From: Pseudomonas sp. MM213
Lineage (GTDB): Bacteria > Pseudomonadota > Gammaproteobacteria > Pseudomonadales > Pseudomonadaceae
Length of the DNA: 64,000 nt
Assembly (NCBI RefSeq): GCF_020423045.1
Contig: NZ_CP081943.1
Span: 4,526,001-4,590,000 of the forward strand
Direction: 5' to 3'
This document shows positions 1 to 8,882 of the stretch, one piece after another. The notes below the pieces were generated by a model, which saw only the letters and a list, made by a program, of their open reading frames with translations, was not told where the DNA came from and searched no databases. Within the stretch, counting starts at the first letter, position 1; every line of letters begins with the position of its first letter. The translations under genes and the position numbers were made by a program.

Positions 1-13
1 ATCGTCAACAACC

Positions 14-505
14 TCAGGCGATGCGTGGGTCTGGATTGTCCAGGACGCTGTCTGTCTGCTCAGCGCGGAAAGTCTTCAGCACTTCGTGGAACTGCGGGTG
101 CTTGGCGCCGAGGATGCTCGCCGACAGCAGCGCGGCGTTGATCGCGCCGGCCTTGCCGATGGCCAAAGTGGCAACCGGAATGCCTGCTGGCATTTGCACG
201 ATAGACAGCAGCGAATCGACACCCGAGAGCATCGCCGACTGCACCGGCACGCCCAGCACCGGCAGGTGGGTCTTGGCCGCACACATGCCTGGCAAGTGGG
301 CCGCGCCACCGGCACCGGCGATGATCACCTCGATGCCACGCGCCTCGGCCTCTTCGGCGTACTGGAACAGCAGGTCCGGGGTGCGGTGGGCAGAGACCAC
401 TTTCACCTCGTAAGGGATGCCGAGCTTTTCCAGCATATCGGCGGTGTGGCTAAGGGTGGACCAATCGGACTTGGAGCCCATGATCACGCCAACCAGTGCA
501 CTCAT
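14..505 (-). CDS. purE: N5-carboxyaminoimidazole ribonucleotide mutase PurE
   Basis: The 163-residue product is the class I PurE mutase, which converts N5-CAIR to CAIR in de novo purine synthesis in the cytoplasm. The N-terminal [10 protein letters not shown] signature, the SAHRTP motif and the [11 protein letters not shown] loop that form the active site are all present, and length is normal for the family. The start codon at 505 directly precedes this signature. The partner purK would be expected just downstream (off the left edge); only 13 bases remain and no start codon is seen there. A terminator-like hairpin lies 48 bp upstream of the start, so the gene either has a short private promoter or a leader subject to attenuation. 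Confidence 0.97.
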   Translation of the reverse strand: MSALVGVIMGSKSDWSTLSHTADMLEKLGIPYEVKVVSAHRTPDLLFQYAEEAEARGIEVIIAGAGGAAHLPGMCAAKTHLPVLGVPVQSAMLSGVDSLLSIVQMPAGIPVATLAIGKAGAINAALLSASILGAKHPQFHEVLKTFRAEQTDSVLDNPDPRIA

Positions 506-542
506 CGTCGTGCCTCTTCTCTCTGGGCGCCCGCAGGCGCGT

Positions 543-577
543 CAAAAAACAACAAGCCACGCAAAATGCGTGGCTTG
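543..577 (-). terminator. Rho-independent terminator or attenuator in front of purE
   Basis: An 11-bp perfect stem (CAAGCCACGCA, 553-563, with its complement at 567-577) and a 3-base loop are followed, reading on the minus strand, by a T-rich tract (TTGTTTTTT, 544-552). It sits between the LysR gene and purE, both read leftward. A TATACT box on the minus strand near 620-625 upstream of it, and GC-rich dyads between (about 583-616), suggest a purE leader in which this hairpin could act as an attenuator. It may equally just terminate read-through from the regulator gene. Confidence 0.7.
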
Positions 578-691
578 ATTGTACGAAAAATGGCCGGACG
601 AACCGGCCGAAGGCCGCGCAGTATACCTCAATGAAGCAGATAAACAGCCCCCGATGCGACCATCTGTCATACAGCGCAAAACCCCGGTTTT

Positions 692-709
692 ATTGACCTG
701 AAGGTCAAT
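692..709. other. Palindrome ATTGACCT-GA-AGGTCAAT
   Basis: A perfect 8-bp dyad with a 2-base centre lies between the REPIN and the purE leader. It has no T-tract on either strand, so it is a weak terminator at best. It could be a protein-binding site or the 3' hairpin of the LysR transcript. Confidence 0.4.
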
Positions 710-718
710 CAAAATCCC

Positions 719-807
719 CTGTAGGAGCCGGCTTGCTGGCGATCCAGTCGACGCGGTTTGTCTGATACACCGAGTTGTCTGGATCGCCAGCAAGCCGGCT
801 CCTACAG
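719..807. repeat. REPIN (paired inverted REP)
   Basis: Two REP arms (CTGTAGGAGCCGGCTTGCTGG type) face each other around a short spacer. The right arm carries the stop codon of the LysR gene (802-804). Confidence 0.9.
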
Positions 808-1719
808 TCCGGTGGGGGTCTGGGCGGCGCCGCCTTCGAGTTTGCGCCACAACAACCGTACGTTGGCCTTGCGCACCAACGCGCAGCGGTACAAACGAAT
901 TTCCAGCGGCACATGCCATTGCGGGCCGCCGCAGACCACCAACTCACCGCGGGCCAGTTCGGCACGCACACTCAGTTGCGGCACCCAGGCGATGCCCAAC
1001 CCTTCCAGCGCCATGCTTTTCAGGCTGTCGGCCATGGCGGTTTCATACACCGTGGTAAACCGCAGCGCACGCTGGCGCAGCAAGCCGTTCACCGAACGCC
1101 CGAGAAAGGCGCCGGCGCTGTAGGCGAGCAACGGAACGCTGGCTTCGCCTTCCAGATCGAACAGCGGCTTGCCGTCGGCATCTGCTGCGCACACCGGCAA
1201 CATTTCCGTATGTCCCAGGTGCAGCGACGGGAAAATTTCCGGGTCCATCTGCATCGCGGCGTCCGGGTCGTAGAACGCCAGCATCAAGTCGCAACCGCCT
1301 TCGCGCAAGGCATGCACCGCGTCGCCAACGTTAGTCGCCACCAACCGCGTGGCGATGTTCAAACCTTCATTACGCAACTGCGCGATCCAGCGCGGAAAGA
1401 AACCCAACGCCAACGAGTGAGCCGCCGCGACCTGCATCACTTCGCCCTGCCCGCCTTCCAGATGATGAAGATGGCGCAGCACTTCGCCGAGCTGTTCGAC
1501 CACGGTCCGCGCGGTGACGAGGAACAACTGCCCCGCCGCCGTCAGCTCGATCGGCGTGCGCGAACGATTGACCAGTTGCAGCCCCAGCGCGGCCTCAAGG
1601 CTGCGGATCCGTCGGCTGAACGCCGGCTGCGTCACGAAGCGGCGTTCGGCAGCCTGGGAGAAGCTGCGAGTGGCGGCCAGAGCACTAAAGTCCTCAAGCC
1701 ATTTGCTTTCCAAATTCAT
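802..1719 (-). CDS. LysR-family transcriptional regulator
   Basis: A 305-residue LysR-type regulator: an N-terminal winged HTH (about residues 5-65, with the FSQAAERRFVTQPAFSRRIRSLE helix region) followed by a substrate-binding LysR_substrate domain. I prefer the ATG at 1719 (MNLESKWLEDF) to the in-frame ATG at 1743 because it starts right at the conserved HTH. It is divergent from aspA, with 180 bp between start codons, the classic arrangement for a LysR gene controlling its neighbour. The equivalent P. aeruginosa neighbour of aspA is also a LysR gene (from memory). The stop codon is supplied by the REP arm at 802-804, so the C-terminal residues may differ from relatives. The effector is unknown. 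Confidence 0.9.
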   Translation of the reverse strand: MNLESKWLEDFSALAATRSFSQAAERRFVTQPAFSRRIRSLEAALGLQLVNRSRTPIELTAAGQLFLVTARTVVEQLGEVLRHLHHLEGGQGEVMQVAAAHSLALGFFPRWIAQLRNEGLNIATRLVATNVGDAVHALREGGCDLMLAFYDPDAAMQMDPEIFPSLHLGHTEMLPVCAADADGKPLFDLEGEASVPLLAYSAGAFLGRSVNGLLRQRALRFTTVYETAMADSLKSMALEGLGIAWVPQLSVRAELARGELVVCGGPQWHVPLEIRLYRCALVRKANVRLLWRKLEGGAAQTPTGL

Positions 1720-1786
1720 CAAGTCCTCCCGGACACGCACCAAATTAGGTCACACGTTCGCCACAGACACGGCGTCACACGGGCAT

Positions 1787-1803
1787 TATGCCGAATATGC
1801 ATA
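1787..1803. promoter_or_regulatory. Candidate LysR operator in the aspA/LysR divergent region
   Basis: The 5-7-5 dyad TATGC-N7-GCATA lies midway between the LysR start (1719) and aspA start (1900). Size and form fit a LysR recognition site. This is inferred from shape and position only. Confidence 0.45.
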
Positions 1804-1899
1804 GGCCAGTGTTTAACAGCATTGGCCGAAAATTCTCTACAAGCCTAGCATTTGCGGTGTTCCGGCACAGACCGGGTCCATATTGAGATGATTTCTATC

Positions 1900-3324
1900 A
1901 TGTCCTCCGCTGCATCATTCCGCACAGAAAATGACCTGCTTGGCGCTCTCGAAGTACCGGCTCAAGCGTATTACGGTATCCAGACCCTGCGAGCGGTGAA
2001 TAACTTCCGCCTTTCGGGCGTTCCGATTTCGCACTACCCGAAACTGGTTGTCGGCCTGGCCATGGTTAAACAGGCCGCTGCTGACGCCAACCGTGAGTTG
2101 GGTCACCTGAGCGAAGCCAAGCACGCTGCCATCAGCGAAGCCTGTGCACGTTTGATCCGCGGCGACTTCCACGAAGAGTTCGTGGTGGACATGATTCAAG
2201 GCGGCGCTGGCACTTCGACCAACATGAATGCCAACGAAGTCATCGCCAACATCGCGCTGGAGGCCATGGGTCACCAGAAAGGCGAATACCAGTACCTGCA
2301 CCCGAACGACGACGTGAACATGGCGCAGTCGACCAACGACGCCTACCCGACCGCGATCCGCCTGGGTCTGCTGCTGGGTCACGACGCTCTGCTGGCCAGC
2401 CTCGACAGCCTGATTCAGGCATTCGCGGCCAAGGGTCAAGAATTCAACCACGTCCTGAAGATGGGTCGTACCCAGCTGCAAGACGCCGTGCCGATGACCC
2501 TGGGTCAAGAGTTCCGTGCTTTTGCCACCACGATGGGCGAAGACCTGGCCCGTCTGAAGACGCTGGCCCCGGAACTGCTGACCGAAGTGAACCTGGGCGG
2601 CACCGCGATCGGCACCGGCATCAACGCCGACCCGCGTTATCAGGCCCTGGCCGTACAGCGTCTGGCCCTGATCAGCGGTCAACCGCTGGTTCCAGCGGCC
2701 GACCTGATCGAAGCCACCTCCGACATGGGCGCCTTCGTGCTGTTCTCCGGCATGCTCAAGCGTACCGCGGTCAAACTGTCGAAGATCTGCAACGACCTGC
2801 GCCTGCTGTCCAGCGGCCCACGCACCGGCATCAACGAGATCAACCTGCCGGCGCGTCAGCCAGGCAGCTCGATCATGCCAGGCAAGGTCAACCCGGTGAT
2901 CCCGGAAGCCGTGAACCAGGTTGCGTTCCAGGTCATCGGTAACGATCTGGCGCTGACCATGGCAGCCGAAGGCGGCCAACTGCAACTGAACGTGATGGAG
3001 CCGCTGATCGCTTTCAAGATCCTCGACTCGATCCGCCTGCTGCAACGCGCCATGGACATGCTGCGCGAGCACTGCATCGTCGGCATCACCGCCAACGAAG
3101 CGCGCTGCCGTGAACTGGTCGAACACTCGATCGGTCTGGTCACCGCACTGAACCCGTACATCGGCTACAAAAACGCCACCCGCATCGCCCGTATCGCCCT
3201 TGAAAGCGGCCGTGGCGTGCTGGAACTGGTGCGCGAAGAAGGTCTGCTCGACGAAGAAATGCTCGCCGACATCCTGCGCCCGGAAAACATGATTGCTCCA
3301 CGTCTGGTTCCGCTTAAAGCCTGA
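1900..3324 (+). CDS. aspA: Aspartate ammonia-lyase AspA
   Basis: The 474-residue protein is an aspartase of the fumarase/aspartase superfamily, deaminating L-aspartate to fumarate. The superfamily signature loop (GSSIMPGKVNP, about residues 318-328) with the catalytic serine is intact, as are the GRTQLQDAVP and STNDAYPTA regions. In-frame ATGs exist at 1888 and 1900; the one at 1900 (MSSAASF) gives the usual family length of about 474-478. Divergent LysR upstream, strong terminator downstream. The next genes (amino-acid symporter, asparaginase) give an aspartate/asparagine use block, though REPINs and terminators suggest separate transcripts. Confidence 0.97.
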   Translation: MSSAASFRTENDLLGALEVPAQAYYGIQTLRAVNNFRLSGVPISHYPKLVVGLAMVKQAAADANRELGHLSEAKHAAISEACARLIRGDFHEEFVVDMIQGGAGTSTNMNANEVIANIALEAMGHQKGEYQYLHPNDDVNMAQSTNDAYPTAIRLGLLLGHDALLASLDSLIQAFAAKGQEFNHVLKMGRTQLQDAVPMTLGQEFRAFATTMGEDLARLKTLAPELLTEVNLGGTAIGTGINADPRYQALAVQRLALISGQPLVPAADLIEATSDMGAFVLFSGMLKRTAVKLSKICNDLRLLSSGPRTGINEINLPARQPGSSIMPGKVNPVIPEAVNQVAFQVIGNDLALTMAAEGGQLQLNVMEPLIAFKILDSIRLLQRAMDMLREHCIVGITANEARCRELVEHSIGLVTALNPYIGYKNATRIARIALESGRGVLELVREEGLLDEEMLADILRPENMIAPRLVPLKA

Positions 3325-3387
3325 ACCGACGCGTTACTTGTAGCACCGCTCACCAGGTCGAGGGACTAGACACCTCTCACCTTTTGA

Positions 3388-3422
3388 GGGCTTGGGGATT
3401 TACTCCCCAGGCCCTTTTTTTT
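3388..3422 (+). terminator. Rho-independent terminator of aspA
   Basis: GGGC-TT-GGGGA / TCCCC-AG-GCCC stem with a short loop followed by a run of eight T at 3415-3422. Confidence 0.92.
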
Positions 3423-3446
3423 AACTCTTTTGCAACAACCCAGAAC

Positions 3447-3536
3447 CTGTGGGAGCGGGCTTGCCCGCGATGAACGACAACGCGGTTTACCTGAAAGACC
3501 GCAGCGTCTGCATCGCGAGCAAGCTTGCTCCTACAA
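3447..3536. repeat. REPIN
   Basis: Inverted REP pair: left arm GTGGGAGCGGGCTTGCCCGC, right arm GCGAGCAAGCTTGCTCCTAC. The arms differ slightly, so they are diverged copies. Confidence 0.9.
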
Positions 3537-3825
3537 GAGCCCGACGCCGGTAACGTCGGGTGTTTCAAAGGCTTCGCTTCACCGAATGCACCACAATCGT
3601 GCAGACGGACGGCACTGTCATCGGTATAGTGCCGCCCCTCTTCGCGTGAGCGGTCGTCGGTAACGAGGCCCAAACCCATGCGAAACCCGAACTAATAACA
3701 AACCCGCAATATGAAATCGGGACGAACCTTCGCCTCGCCTGTTGTGCCGTGCGCACAGCGGTGTAACGCGATGTTTCCGACCGTCCAGCATTTGCCTACA
3801 CAAAAAAAACAGCGAGGAATAATCC
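3537..3825. other. Non-coding gap upstream of the AGCS symporter gene
   Basis: Holds a small hairpin (CCCGACG/CGTCGGG, 3540-3560, followed by TGTTTC) and a GGCACT-N11-AGTGCC dyad (3611-3633) that overlaps a TATAGT -10-like box (3625-3630), so it may be an operator over a promoter. A GAGGAAT ribosome binding site precedes the symporter start. I see no further gene. Confidence 0.4.
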
Positions 3826-5277
3826 ATGCTCGAAGTCATTAACGACTTCCTCTCAGGGAAAGTACTGATCGTGCTCATTGTCGGGCTCGGTAGCTACTTC
3901 ACGATCCGCTCGCGTTTCGTTCAATTGCGTCACTTCTTCCACATGTTCGCGGTGTTCCGCGACAGCCTCAAAAGCAGCGCCGGGCAACTCAGCTCCTTCC
4001 AGGCCCTGATGCTCAGCCTCGCCGGCCGCGTCGGTGCGGGCAACATCGCCGGTGTCGGCATTGCCGTGACCCTCGGCGGGCCAGGTGCGGTGTTCTGGAT
4101 GTGGGTGACCGCGCTGGTCGGCATGTCCAGCAGCTTCTTCGAATGCTCCCTCGGCCAGCTCTACAAACGCGCCGACGCCGACGGCACTTACCGTGGCGGC
4201 CCGTCCTATTACATCCAGCACGGCCTGCAGAAACGCTGGCTGGGCATGATCATGGCGTTCCTGCTGCTGATCACCTTCGGGTTTGCCTTCAACGGCCTGC
4301 AATCCCACGCCGTGACTCACTCGCTGAACAACGCGTTCGGCTTCGACACCACCTGGACCGGTCTGGCCCTGGCGGTGTTGCTGGGCCTGGTGTTCATCGG
4401 CGGGATCAAGCGCATCGCCAAGGTCGCTGACCTGTTGGTGCCGGTGAAAACCCTGGTGTACATCGGCGTGACCATCTACGTGATCGTGCTGCAATTCGAC
4501 CACGTACCGGCGATGCTGATGACCATCGTCAAAAGCGCGTTCGGTCTGGACCAGGCCTTCGGCGGCCTGATCGGCAGCGCCATTGTCATGGGCGTGAAGC
4601 GTGGCGTGTTCGCCAACGAAGCAGGCCTGGGCAGTGCACCGAACGTAGCGGCCGTGGCGTCGGTTGAACACCCGGTTTCACAAGGCGTGGTTCAGGCGTT
4701 CAGCGTGTTCCTCGATACCTTTGTAATCTGCACCTGCACCGCGTTGCTGATCCTGCTCTCGGGTTTCTACACCCCGGGCTTCGAAGGCGACGGCATTGCC
4801 CTGACCCAGAACTCTCTGGCCGCCGTGGTCGGTGACTGGGGCCGGATGTTCATCTCCGTGGCACTGGCGCTGTTCGTGTTCACCTCGATTCTCTACAACT
4901 ACTACCTGGGCGAGAGCAACCTGCGCTTCCTGATCGGTGAAAACCGCAAGGCGCTGATCGGCTACCGCGCGCTGGTACTGGTGTTGATTTTCTGGGGTGC
5001 GATCGAGAACCTCGGCACAGTGTTCGCGTTTGCCGACATCACCATGACTCTGCTCGCGTTCGTGAACCTGATCGCGTTGTTCCTGCTGTTCAAGGTCGGC
5101 ATGCGCATCCTGCGTGACTACGATGACCAGCGCGCTGCCGGCATCAAGACACCGGTGTTCGATTCGAGCAAGTTCCCGGACCTGGATCTGGACCTGAACG
5201 CCTGGCCAGCCAACCCGCCAGCTGCTGCCACCAAGGCTGAAGCTGAAGCGCAAGGCATACCCGCAGCGCAACGCTGA
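3826..5277 (+). CDS. Alanine/glycine:cation symporter (AGCS family)
   Basis: A 483-residue inner-membrane protein with about ten hydrophobic segments. It carries the AGCS signature region (ANEAGLGSAPNVAAVA, about residues 263-278) and the GAGNIAGVGIA loop near residue 70. Family members import alanine, glycine or related amino acids with Na+ or H+. The C-terminal tail (about residues 430-483) is hydrophilic and Ala/Glu-rich. The start has a good RBS (GCGAGGAAT). It sits between aspA and an asparaginase gene, so aspartate/asparagine-related amino acids are a possible substrate, but the family cannot be narrowed from sequence alone. Confidence 0.92.
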   Translation: MLEVINDFLSGKVLIVLIVGLGSYFTIRSRFVQLRHFFHMFAVFRDSLKSSAGQLSSFQALMLSLAGRVGAGNIAGVGIAVTLGGPGAVFWMWVTALVGMSSSFFECSLGQLYKRADADGTYRGGPSYYIQHGLQKRWLGMIMAFLLLITFGFAFNGLQSHAVTHSLNNAFGFDTTWTGLALAVLLGLVFIGGIKRIAKVADLLVPVKTLVYIGVTIYVIVLQFDHVPAMLMTIVKSAFGLDQAFGGLIGSAIVMGVKRGVFANEAGLGSAPNVAAVASVEHPVSQGVVQAFSVFLDTFVICTCTALLILLSGFYTPGFEGDGIALTQNSLAAVVGDWGRMFISVALALFVFTSILYNYYLGESNLRFLIGENRKALIGYRALVLVLIFWGAIENLGTVFAFADITMTLLAFVNLIALFLLFKVGMRILRDYDDQRAAGIKTPVFDSSKFPDLDLDLNAWPANPPAAATKAEAEAQGIPAAQR

Positions 5278-5298
5278 TCGGTTAAAGTGCGAAAAACC

Positions 5299-5400
5299 CT
5301 GTAGGAGTGAGACCGGCTTGCCGGCGATGAGGGCGTGTCAGGCGACATTAATGCTGGCTGATAGACCGCTATCGCCGGCAAGCCGGTCTCACTCCTACAA
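5299..5400. repeat. REPIN
   Basis: Inverted pair with long matching arms (CTGTAGGAGTGAGACCGGCT and its complement) around a roughly 50-bp spacer. Confidence 0.9.
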
Positions 5401-5429
5401 GGGGAACTCATCGTTCTCGGAGCATCTCC

Positions 5430-6434
5430 ATGAATTCCTCGACCTACCCTGCCGCCCAGCACGTCATGGTGCTCTACACCGGCGGCACCATCGGCATGCA
5501 AGCCAGCGAACATGGCCTGGCTCCGGCCTCCGGTTTCGAAGCGCGGATGCGTGAATACCTGCACAGCCAGCCTGAGCTGGTGGTGCCGCAGTGGCGCTTT
5601 CGCGAGATGTCGCCGCTGATCGACAGCGCCAACATGTCCCCGACCTATTGGCAGCAACTGCGTGAAGCAGTGGTCGATGCCGTCGACGTTCAGGGCTGCG
5701 ACAGCGTGTTGATCCTGCACGGCACCGACACCCTCGCCTACAGCGCGGCGGCCATGAGCTTTCAATTGCTCGGCCTGAATGCGCGGGTGTGCTTCACCGG
5801 TTCGATGTTGCCGGCCGGCGTGACCGACAGCGATGCCTGGGAAAACCTCGGTGGTGCTCTGGTTGCTTTGGGCCAAGGTCTGGCGCCGGGTGTGCATCTG
5901 TACTTCCACGGCGAGCTGCTGGCGCCAACCCGCTGCGCGAAGGTGCGCAGTTTCGGTCGGCATCCGTTCAAGCGCCTGGAGCGTCAAGGCGGAGGAGCGA
6001 AGGCCCCGTCACTGCCAGCAACGTTGAACTACAACCAGAGCAAGCAACTGGCGAAAGTCGCTGTGTTGCCGCTGTTCCCCGGCATTGGCGCCGAGCAACT
6101 GGATGGCGTGCTGAACAGCGGCATCCAGGGCCTGGTGCTTGAGTGCTACGGCAGCGGCACCGGGCCGAGCGACAACCCCGAGTTTCTCGCCGCGCTTTCG
6201 CGGGCACGGGACAACGGCGTGGTGGTCGTTGCAGTGACGCAGTGCCATGAAGGTGGCGTTGAGCTGGACGTTTACGAGGCCGGCAGCCGGTTGCGTGGTG
6301 TCGGTGTATTGTCCGGTGGCGGTATGACCCGTGAGGCGGCGTTCGGCAAGCTGCATGGGTTGCTGGGTGCAGGTCTGGACACCGCTGAAGTGCGCCGCCT
6401 CGTCGAACTCGACCTCTGCGGCGAACTTAGCTGA
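5430..6434 (+). CDS. ansA: L-asparaginase, type I-like
   Basis: The 334-residue enzyme hydrolyses L-asparagine to aspartate and ammonia. Both catalytic threonine motifs are visible: YTGGTIGM (about residues 15-22) and LHGTDTLAY (about 93-101). There is no signal peptide, so it should be cytoplasmic, like E. coli AnsA (338 residues). Its product aspartate is the substrate of AspA encoded upstream, giving a coherent asparagine to fumarate route. The start at 5430 follows a GGAGCATCTCC leader. Confidence 0.92.
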   Translation: MNSSTYPAAQHVMVLYTGGTIGMQASEHGLAPASGFEARMREYLHSQPELVVPQWRFREMSPLIDSANMSPTYWQQLREAVVDAVDVQGCDSVLILHGTDTLAYSAAAMSFQLLGLNARVCFTGSMLPAGVTDSDAWENLGGALVALGQGLAPGVHLYFHGELLAPTRCAKVRSFGRHPFKRLERQGGGAKAPSLPATLNYNQSKQLAKVAVLPLFPGIGAEQLDGVLNSGIQGLVLECYGSGTGPSDNPEFLAALSRARDNGVVVVAVTQCHEGGVELDVYEAGSRLRGVGVLSGGGMTREAAFGKLHGLLGAGLDTAEVRRLVELDLCGELS

Positions 6435-6445
6435 TACCACCCGAC

Positions 6446-6539
6446 ACCTGTGGGAGCGAGCCTGCTCGCGATAGCGGTATGTCAGACACATTGCTGCTGG
6501 ACGTGCCGACGCCATCGCGAGCAGGCTCGCTCCCACAGG
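6446..6539. repeat. REPIN
   Basis: Inverted pair of the CTGTGGGAGCGAGCCTGCTC subtype. Confidence 0.9.
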
Positions 6540-6597
6540 ATCTTCATTGGGCACATAACTTGCTGCGTTCCAGCCATCCCAAGGCTGGAAGCCGCTC

Positions 6598-7590
6598 ATG
6601 CTGCACTCCCACCTCACCACCCTCAATGCTGTCTCTCTGGTGCTCAACGCCTTCAAGGCCGAAGGCCTGTCCAGCGACGCCTTGCTCGCGGGGAGCGGCA
6701 TCAGCGCAGCGGACTTGAACCGTGCCGACACGCGCATCACCACCAACCAGGAAATGCAGGTCTGCGCCAACGCGGTCGCGCTCAAGCGTGACATCGGCCT
6801 GGAGCTGGGTCGGCGCATGCACGTTTCCTGCTACGGGATGCTCGGTTATGCGCTGCTCACCAGTGCCACCTTCGGTGACGCTTTGCGCCTGGCGATACGT
6901 TTTCCGGCGCTGTTGGGAACACTTTTCGAGCTGAGCCTGGAGGACGACGGCGAACGCATCTGGTTCGTCGCCGCCGACTACCGGGAGAGCCCGGCGATGG
7001 CGGTGTTCAATGCCGAGTTCTGCCTGGTGTCATTGAAAGTCACCTGCGACGACCTGCTCGGTCACCCGCTGCCGTTGATCGCCGCACGCTTCGAACATGC
7101 CGCGCCGGACTATCAAGCGACCTACGCCGCACACTTCAACTGCCCGCTGCACTTCGAAGCGCGGGACAACGCCTTTGCTTTCGACAAGCGCTGGCTCGAC
7201 CAACCCCTGCCGCTCGCGGATGTCATCACCCATCAGGCCATGGCCGAACGCTGCCGCAAGCAGAACCTCGAGTTCACCGGACGTCAGGCGTGGCTGGGGC
7301 GGATTCGCCAGTTGCTCAGTGCGCAATTGAATGCTGCACCGGGGCTCGAAGGGTTGGCCGAGCAGATGAATTGCTCGGCGCGGACATTGCGTCGCCACCT
7401 CAAGGACCTGGGGTGCAGTTATCAGGAGTTGCTGGATGAGCTGCGATTCGAGCAGGCCAAGCAACTGCTCTGCGAAGACCAGATGCCGATCTACCGGATC
7501 GCCGAAGTGCTGGGCTTCAGCGAGACCGCGAGCTTCCGCCATGCCTTTGTGCGCTGGAGCGGCGTGGCGCCCAGCCAGTTCCGCCCTTGA
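6598..7590 (+). CDS. AraC-family transcriptional regulator
   Basis: A 330-residue regulator: an N-terminal arabinose-binding-like effector domain (about residues 20-205) and a C-terminal double-HTH AraC domain (about 235-328; the second HTH includes the IAEVLGFSETASFRHAFVRW stretch). Long AraC proteins of this layout (the OruR/ArgR-like type) usually respond to amino acids or amines. It lies directly upstream of and in the same direction as the acetylpolyamine amidohydrolase and polyamine-binding protein genes, so control of polyamine use is a reasonable inference. A REPIN separates it from aphA. Confidence 0.9.
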   Translation: MLHSHLTTLNAVSLVLNAFKAEGLSSDALLAGSGISAADLNRADTRITTNQEMQVCANAVALKRDIGLELGRRMHVSCYGMLGYALLTSATFGDALRLAIRFPALLGTLFELSLEDDGERIWFVAADYRESPAMAVFNAEFCLVSLKVTCDDLLGHPLPLIAARFEHAAPDYQATYAAHFNCPLHFEARDNAFAFDKRWLDQPLPLADVITHQAMAERCRKQNLEFTGRQAWLGRIRQLLSAQLNAAPGLEGLAEQMNCSARTLRRHLKDLGCSYQELLDELRFEQAKQLLCEDQMPIYRIAEVLGFSETASFRHAFVRWSGVAPSQFRP

Positions 7591-7597
7591 AAACGAG

Positions 7598-7688
7598 CCG
7601 ATCCCTGTAGGAGCGAGGCTTGCCCGCGAAGGCGTCCTCGAGAACGCCAAAAAGCTTCGCGGGCAAGCCTCGCTCCTACAGGGATCGG
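7598..7688. repeat. REPIN with near-perfect long arms
   Basis: The arms match over about 33 bp (CCGATCCCTGTAGGAGCGAG at the outer end) around a spacer of about 25 bp. This is one of the best preserved pairs in the window, suggesting recent duplication. Confidence 0.92.
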
Positions 7689-7839
7689 GTCGTTCGGGGC
7701 CGTTGCGGTGTCGAAAAGGGGCTAATTTCGGTCAACTATTTTGGCCACATCGATCCCCTTTTGGCCTTTCCTGCCGTTCTCCGAATCGCCATCCGCCGCA
7801 AGACTGTGTTCAACCGAATCAGCCTGCGGAGAACAAGAA

Positions 7840-8877
7840 ATGCTGACGATCTACTCGGACGATCACCACCTGCACCACGGCCGTTGTGAATTGATAGACG
7901 GGCAACTCAAGCCCTGCTTCGAAATGCCCTCGCGCGCCGACCATGTGCTGTCACGGGTGCAAAACCAGAAGCTCGGCCCGGTAGAAGCGCCGAAGGATTT
8001 CGGCCTCGACCCGATCGCACGCATCCACAGCCGCGACTACCTCGACTTCTTCAAGGGCGCCTGGGCACGCTGGACCGAGTTCAACACCGACGGCGACTTG
8101 CTGCCTTACACCTGGCCGGCTCGTACCTTGCGCCGCATCAAACCCACCAGCCTGCACGGCGAACTGGGTTATTACAGCTTCGACGGCGGCGCCCCGATCA
8201 CCGCCGGCACCTGGCAAGCCGCGTACAGCGCAGCCCAAGTGGCGCTCACCGCCCAGGCCGAAATCCAGCGTGGCGCGCGCAGTGCCTTCGCGTTGTGCCG
8301 TCCACCGGGACACCATGCCGCCAGCGACTTGATGGGCGGTTATTGCTACCTCAACAACGCCGCCATCGCCGCTCAGGCGTTCCTCGATCAGGGCCACAAG
8401 AAAGTCGCGATCCTCGACGTCGATTACCACCACGGCAACGGCACCCAATCGATTTTCTATGAGCGCAGCGACGTGCTGTTCACCTCGATCCACGGCCATC
8501 CGGAAGCCGAGTTTCCGTTTTTCCTCGGCTATGAAGACGAACTCGGCGAAGGCACGGGCGAAGGCTTCAACTTCAACTACCCGTTGCCCGCCGGCAGCGG
8601 TTGGGATGCCTGGAGCGCCGCGCTGGAACAAGCCTGCAAAGAGATCGAAAAGTACGGCGCCGAGATCGTCGTCGTGTCCCTGGGCGTCGATACGTTCAAG
8701 GACGATCCAATCTCCCAGTTCAAGCTCGACAGCCCGGATTACCTGGCGATGGGCGAGCGCATCGCCAAGCTGGGCGTGCCAACCCTGTTCGTGATGGAAG
8801 GCGGTTACGCGGTCGAAGAAATCGGCATCAATGCCGTGAACGTTCTTGAAGGTTTTGAAAGCGCCCAAGGGAAATAA
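7840..8877 (+). CDS. aphA: Acetylpolyamine amidohydrolase (histone-deacetylase family)
   Basis: The 345-residue enzyme is of the HDAC/AcuC/AphA superfamily and removes acetyl groups from N-acetylputrescine or N-acetylcadaverine. Motifs: RPPGHHA with the catalytic histidine pair (about residues 155-161), DVDYHHGNGTQ with Zn ligands (about 193-203) and an LGVDTFKDDP Zn-ligand/loop region (about 285-294). The ATG at 7840 (MLTIYSDDH) is preceded by GGAGAACAAG; the longer in-frame extension to 7741 overlaps the upstream promoter region and is not family sequence. The polyamine-binding protein gene starts 5 bp downstream, as in P. aeruginosa PA1409-PA1410 (from memory). Confidence 0.93.
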   Translation: MLTIYSDDHHLHHGRCELIDGQLKPCFEMPSRADHVLSRVQNQKLGPVEAPKDFGLDPIARIHSRDYLDFFKGAWARWTEFNTDGDLLPYTWPARTLRRIKPTSLHGELGYYSFDGGAPITAGTWQAAYSAAQVALTAQAEIQRGARSAFALCRPPGHHAASDLMGGYCYLNNAAIAAQAFLDQGHKKVAILDVDYHHGNGTQSIFYERSDVLFTSIHGHPEAEFPFFLGYEDELGEGTGEGFNFNYPLPAGSGWDAWSAALEQACKEIEKYGAEIVVVSLGVDTFKDDPISQFKLDSPDYLAMGERIAKLGVPTLFVMEGGYAVEEIGINAVNVLEGFESAQGK

Positions 8878-8882
8878 CAACA

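Noticed and set aside
719..807. Inverted repeats considered as CRISPR or insertion-sequence ends
   Set aside because: Same elements recur singly across the window as inverted pairs between genes, with no array, spacers or transposase; they are REPINs.
1915..3126. 403-residue minus-strand frame across aspA
   Set aside because: Antisense shadow of a highly conserved gene; no family resemblance and no RBS.
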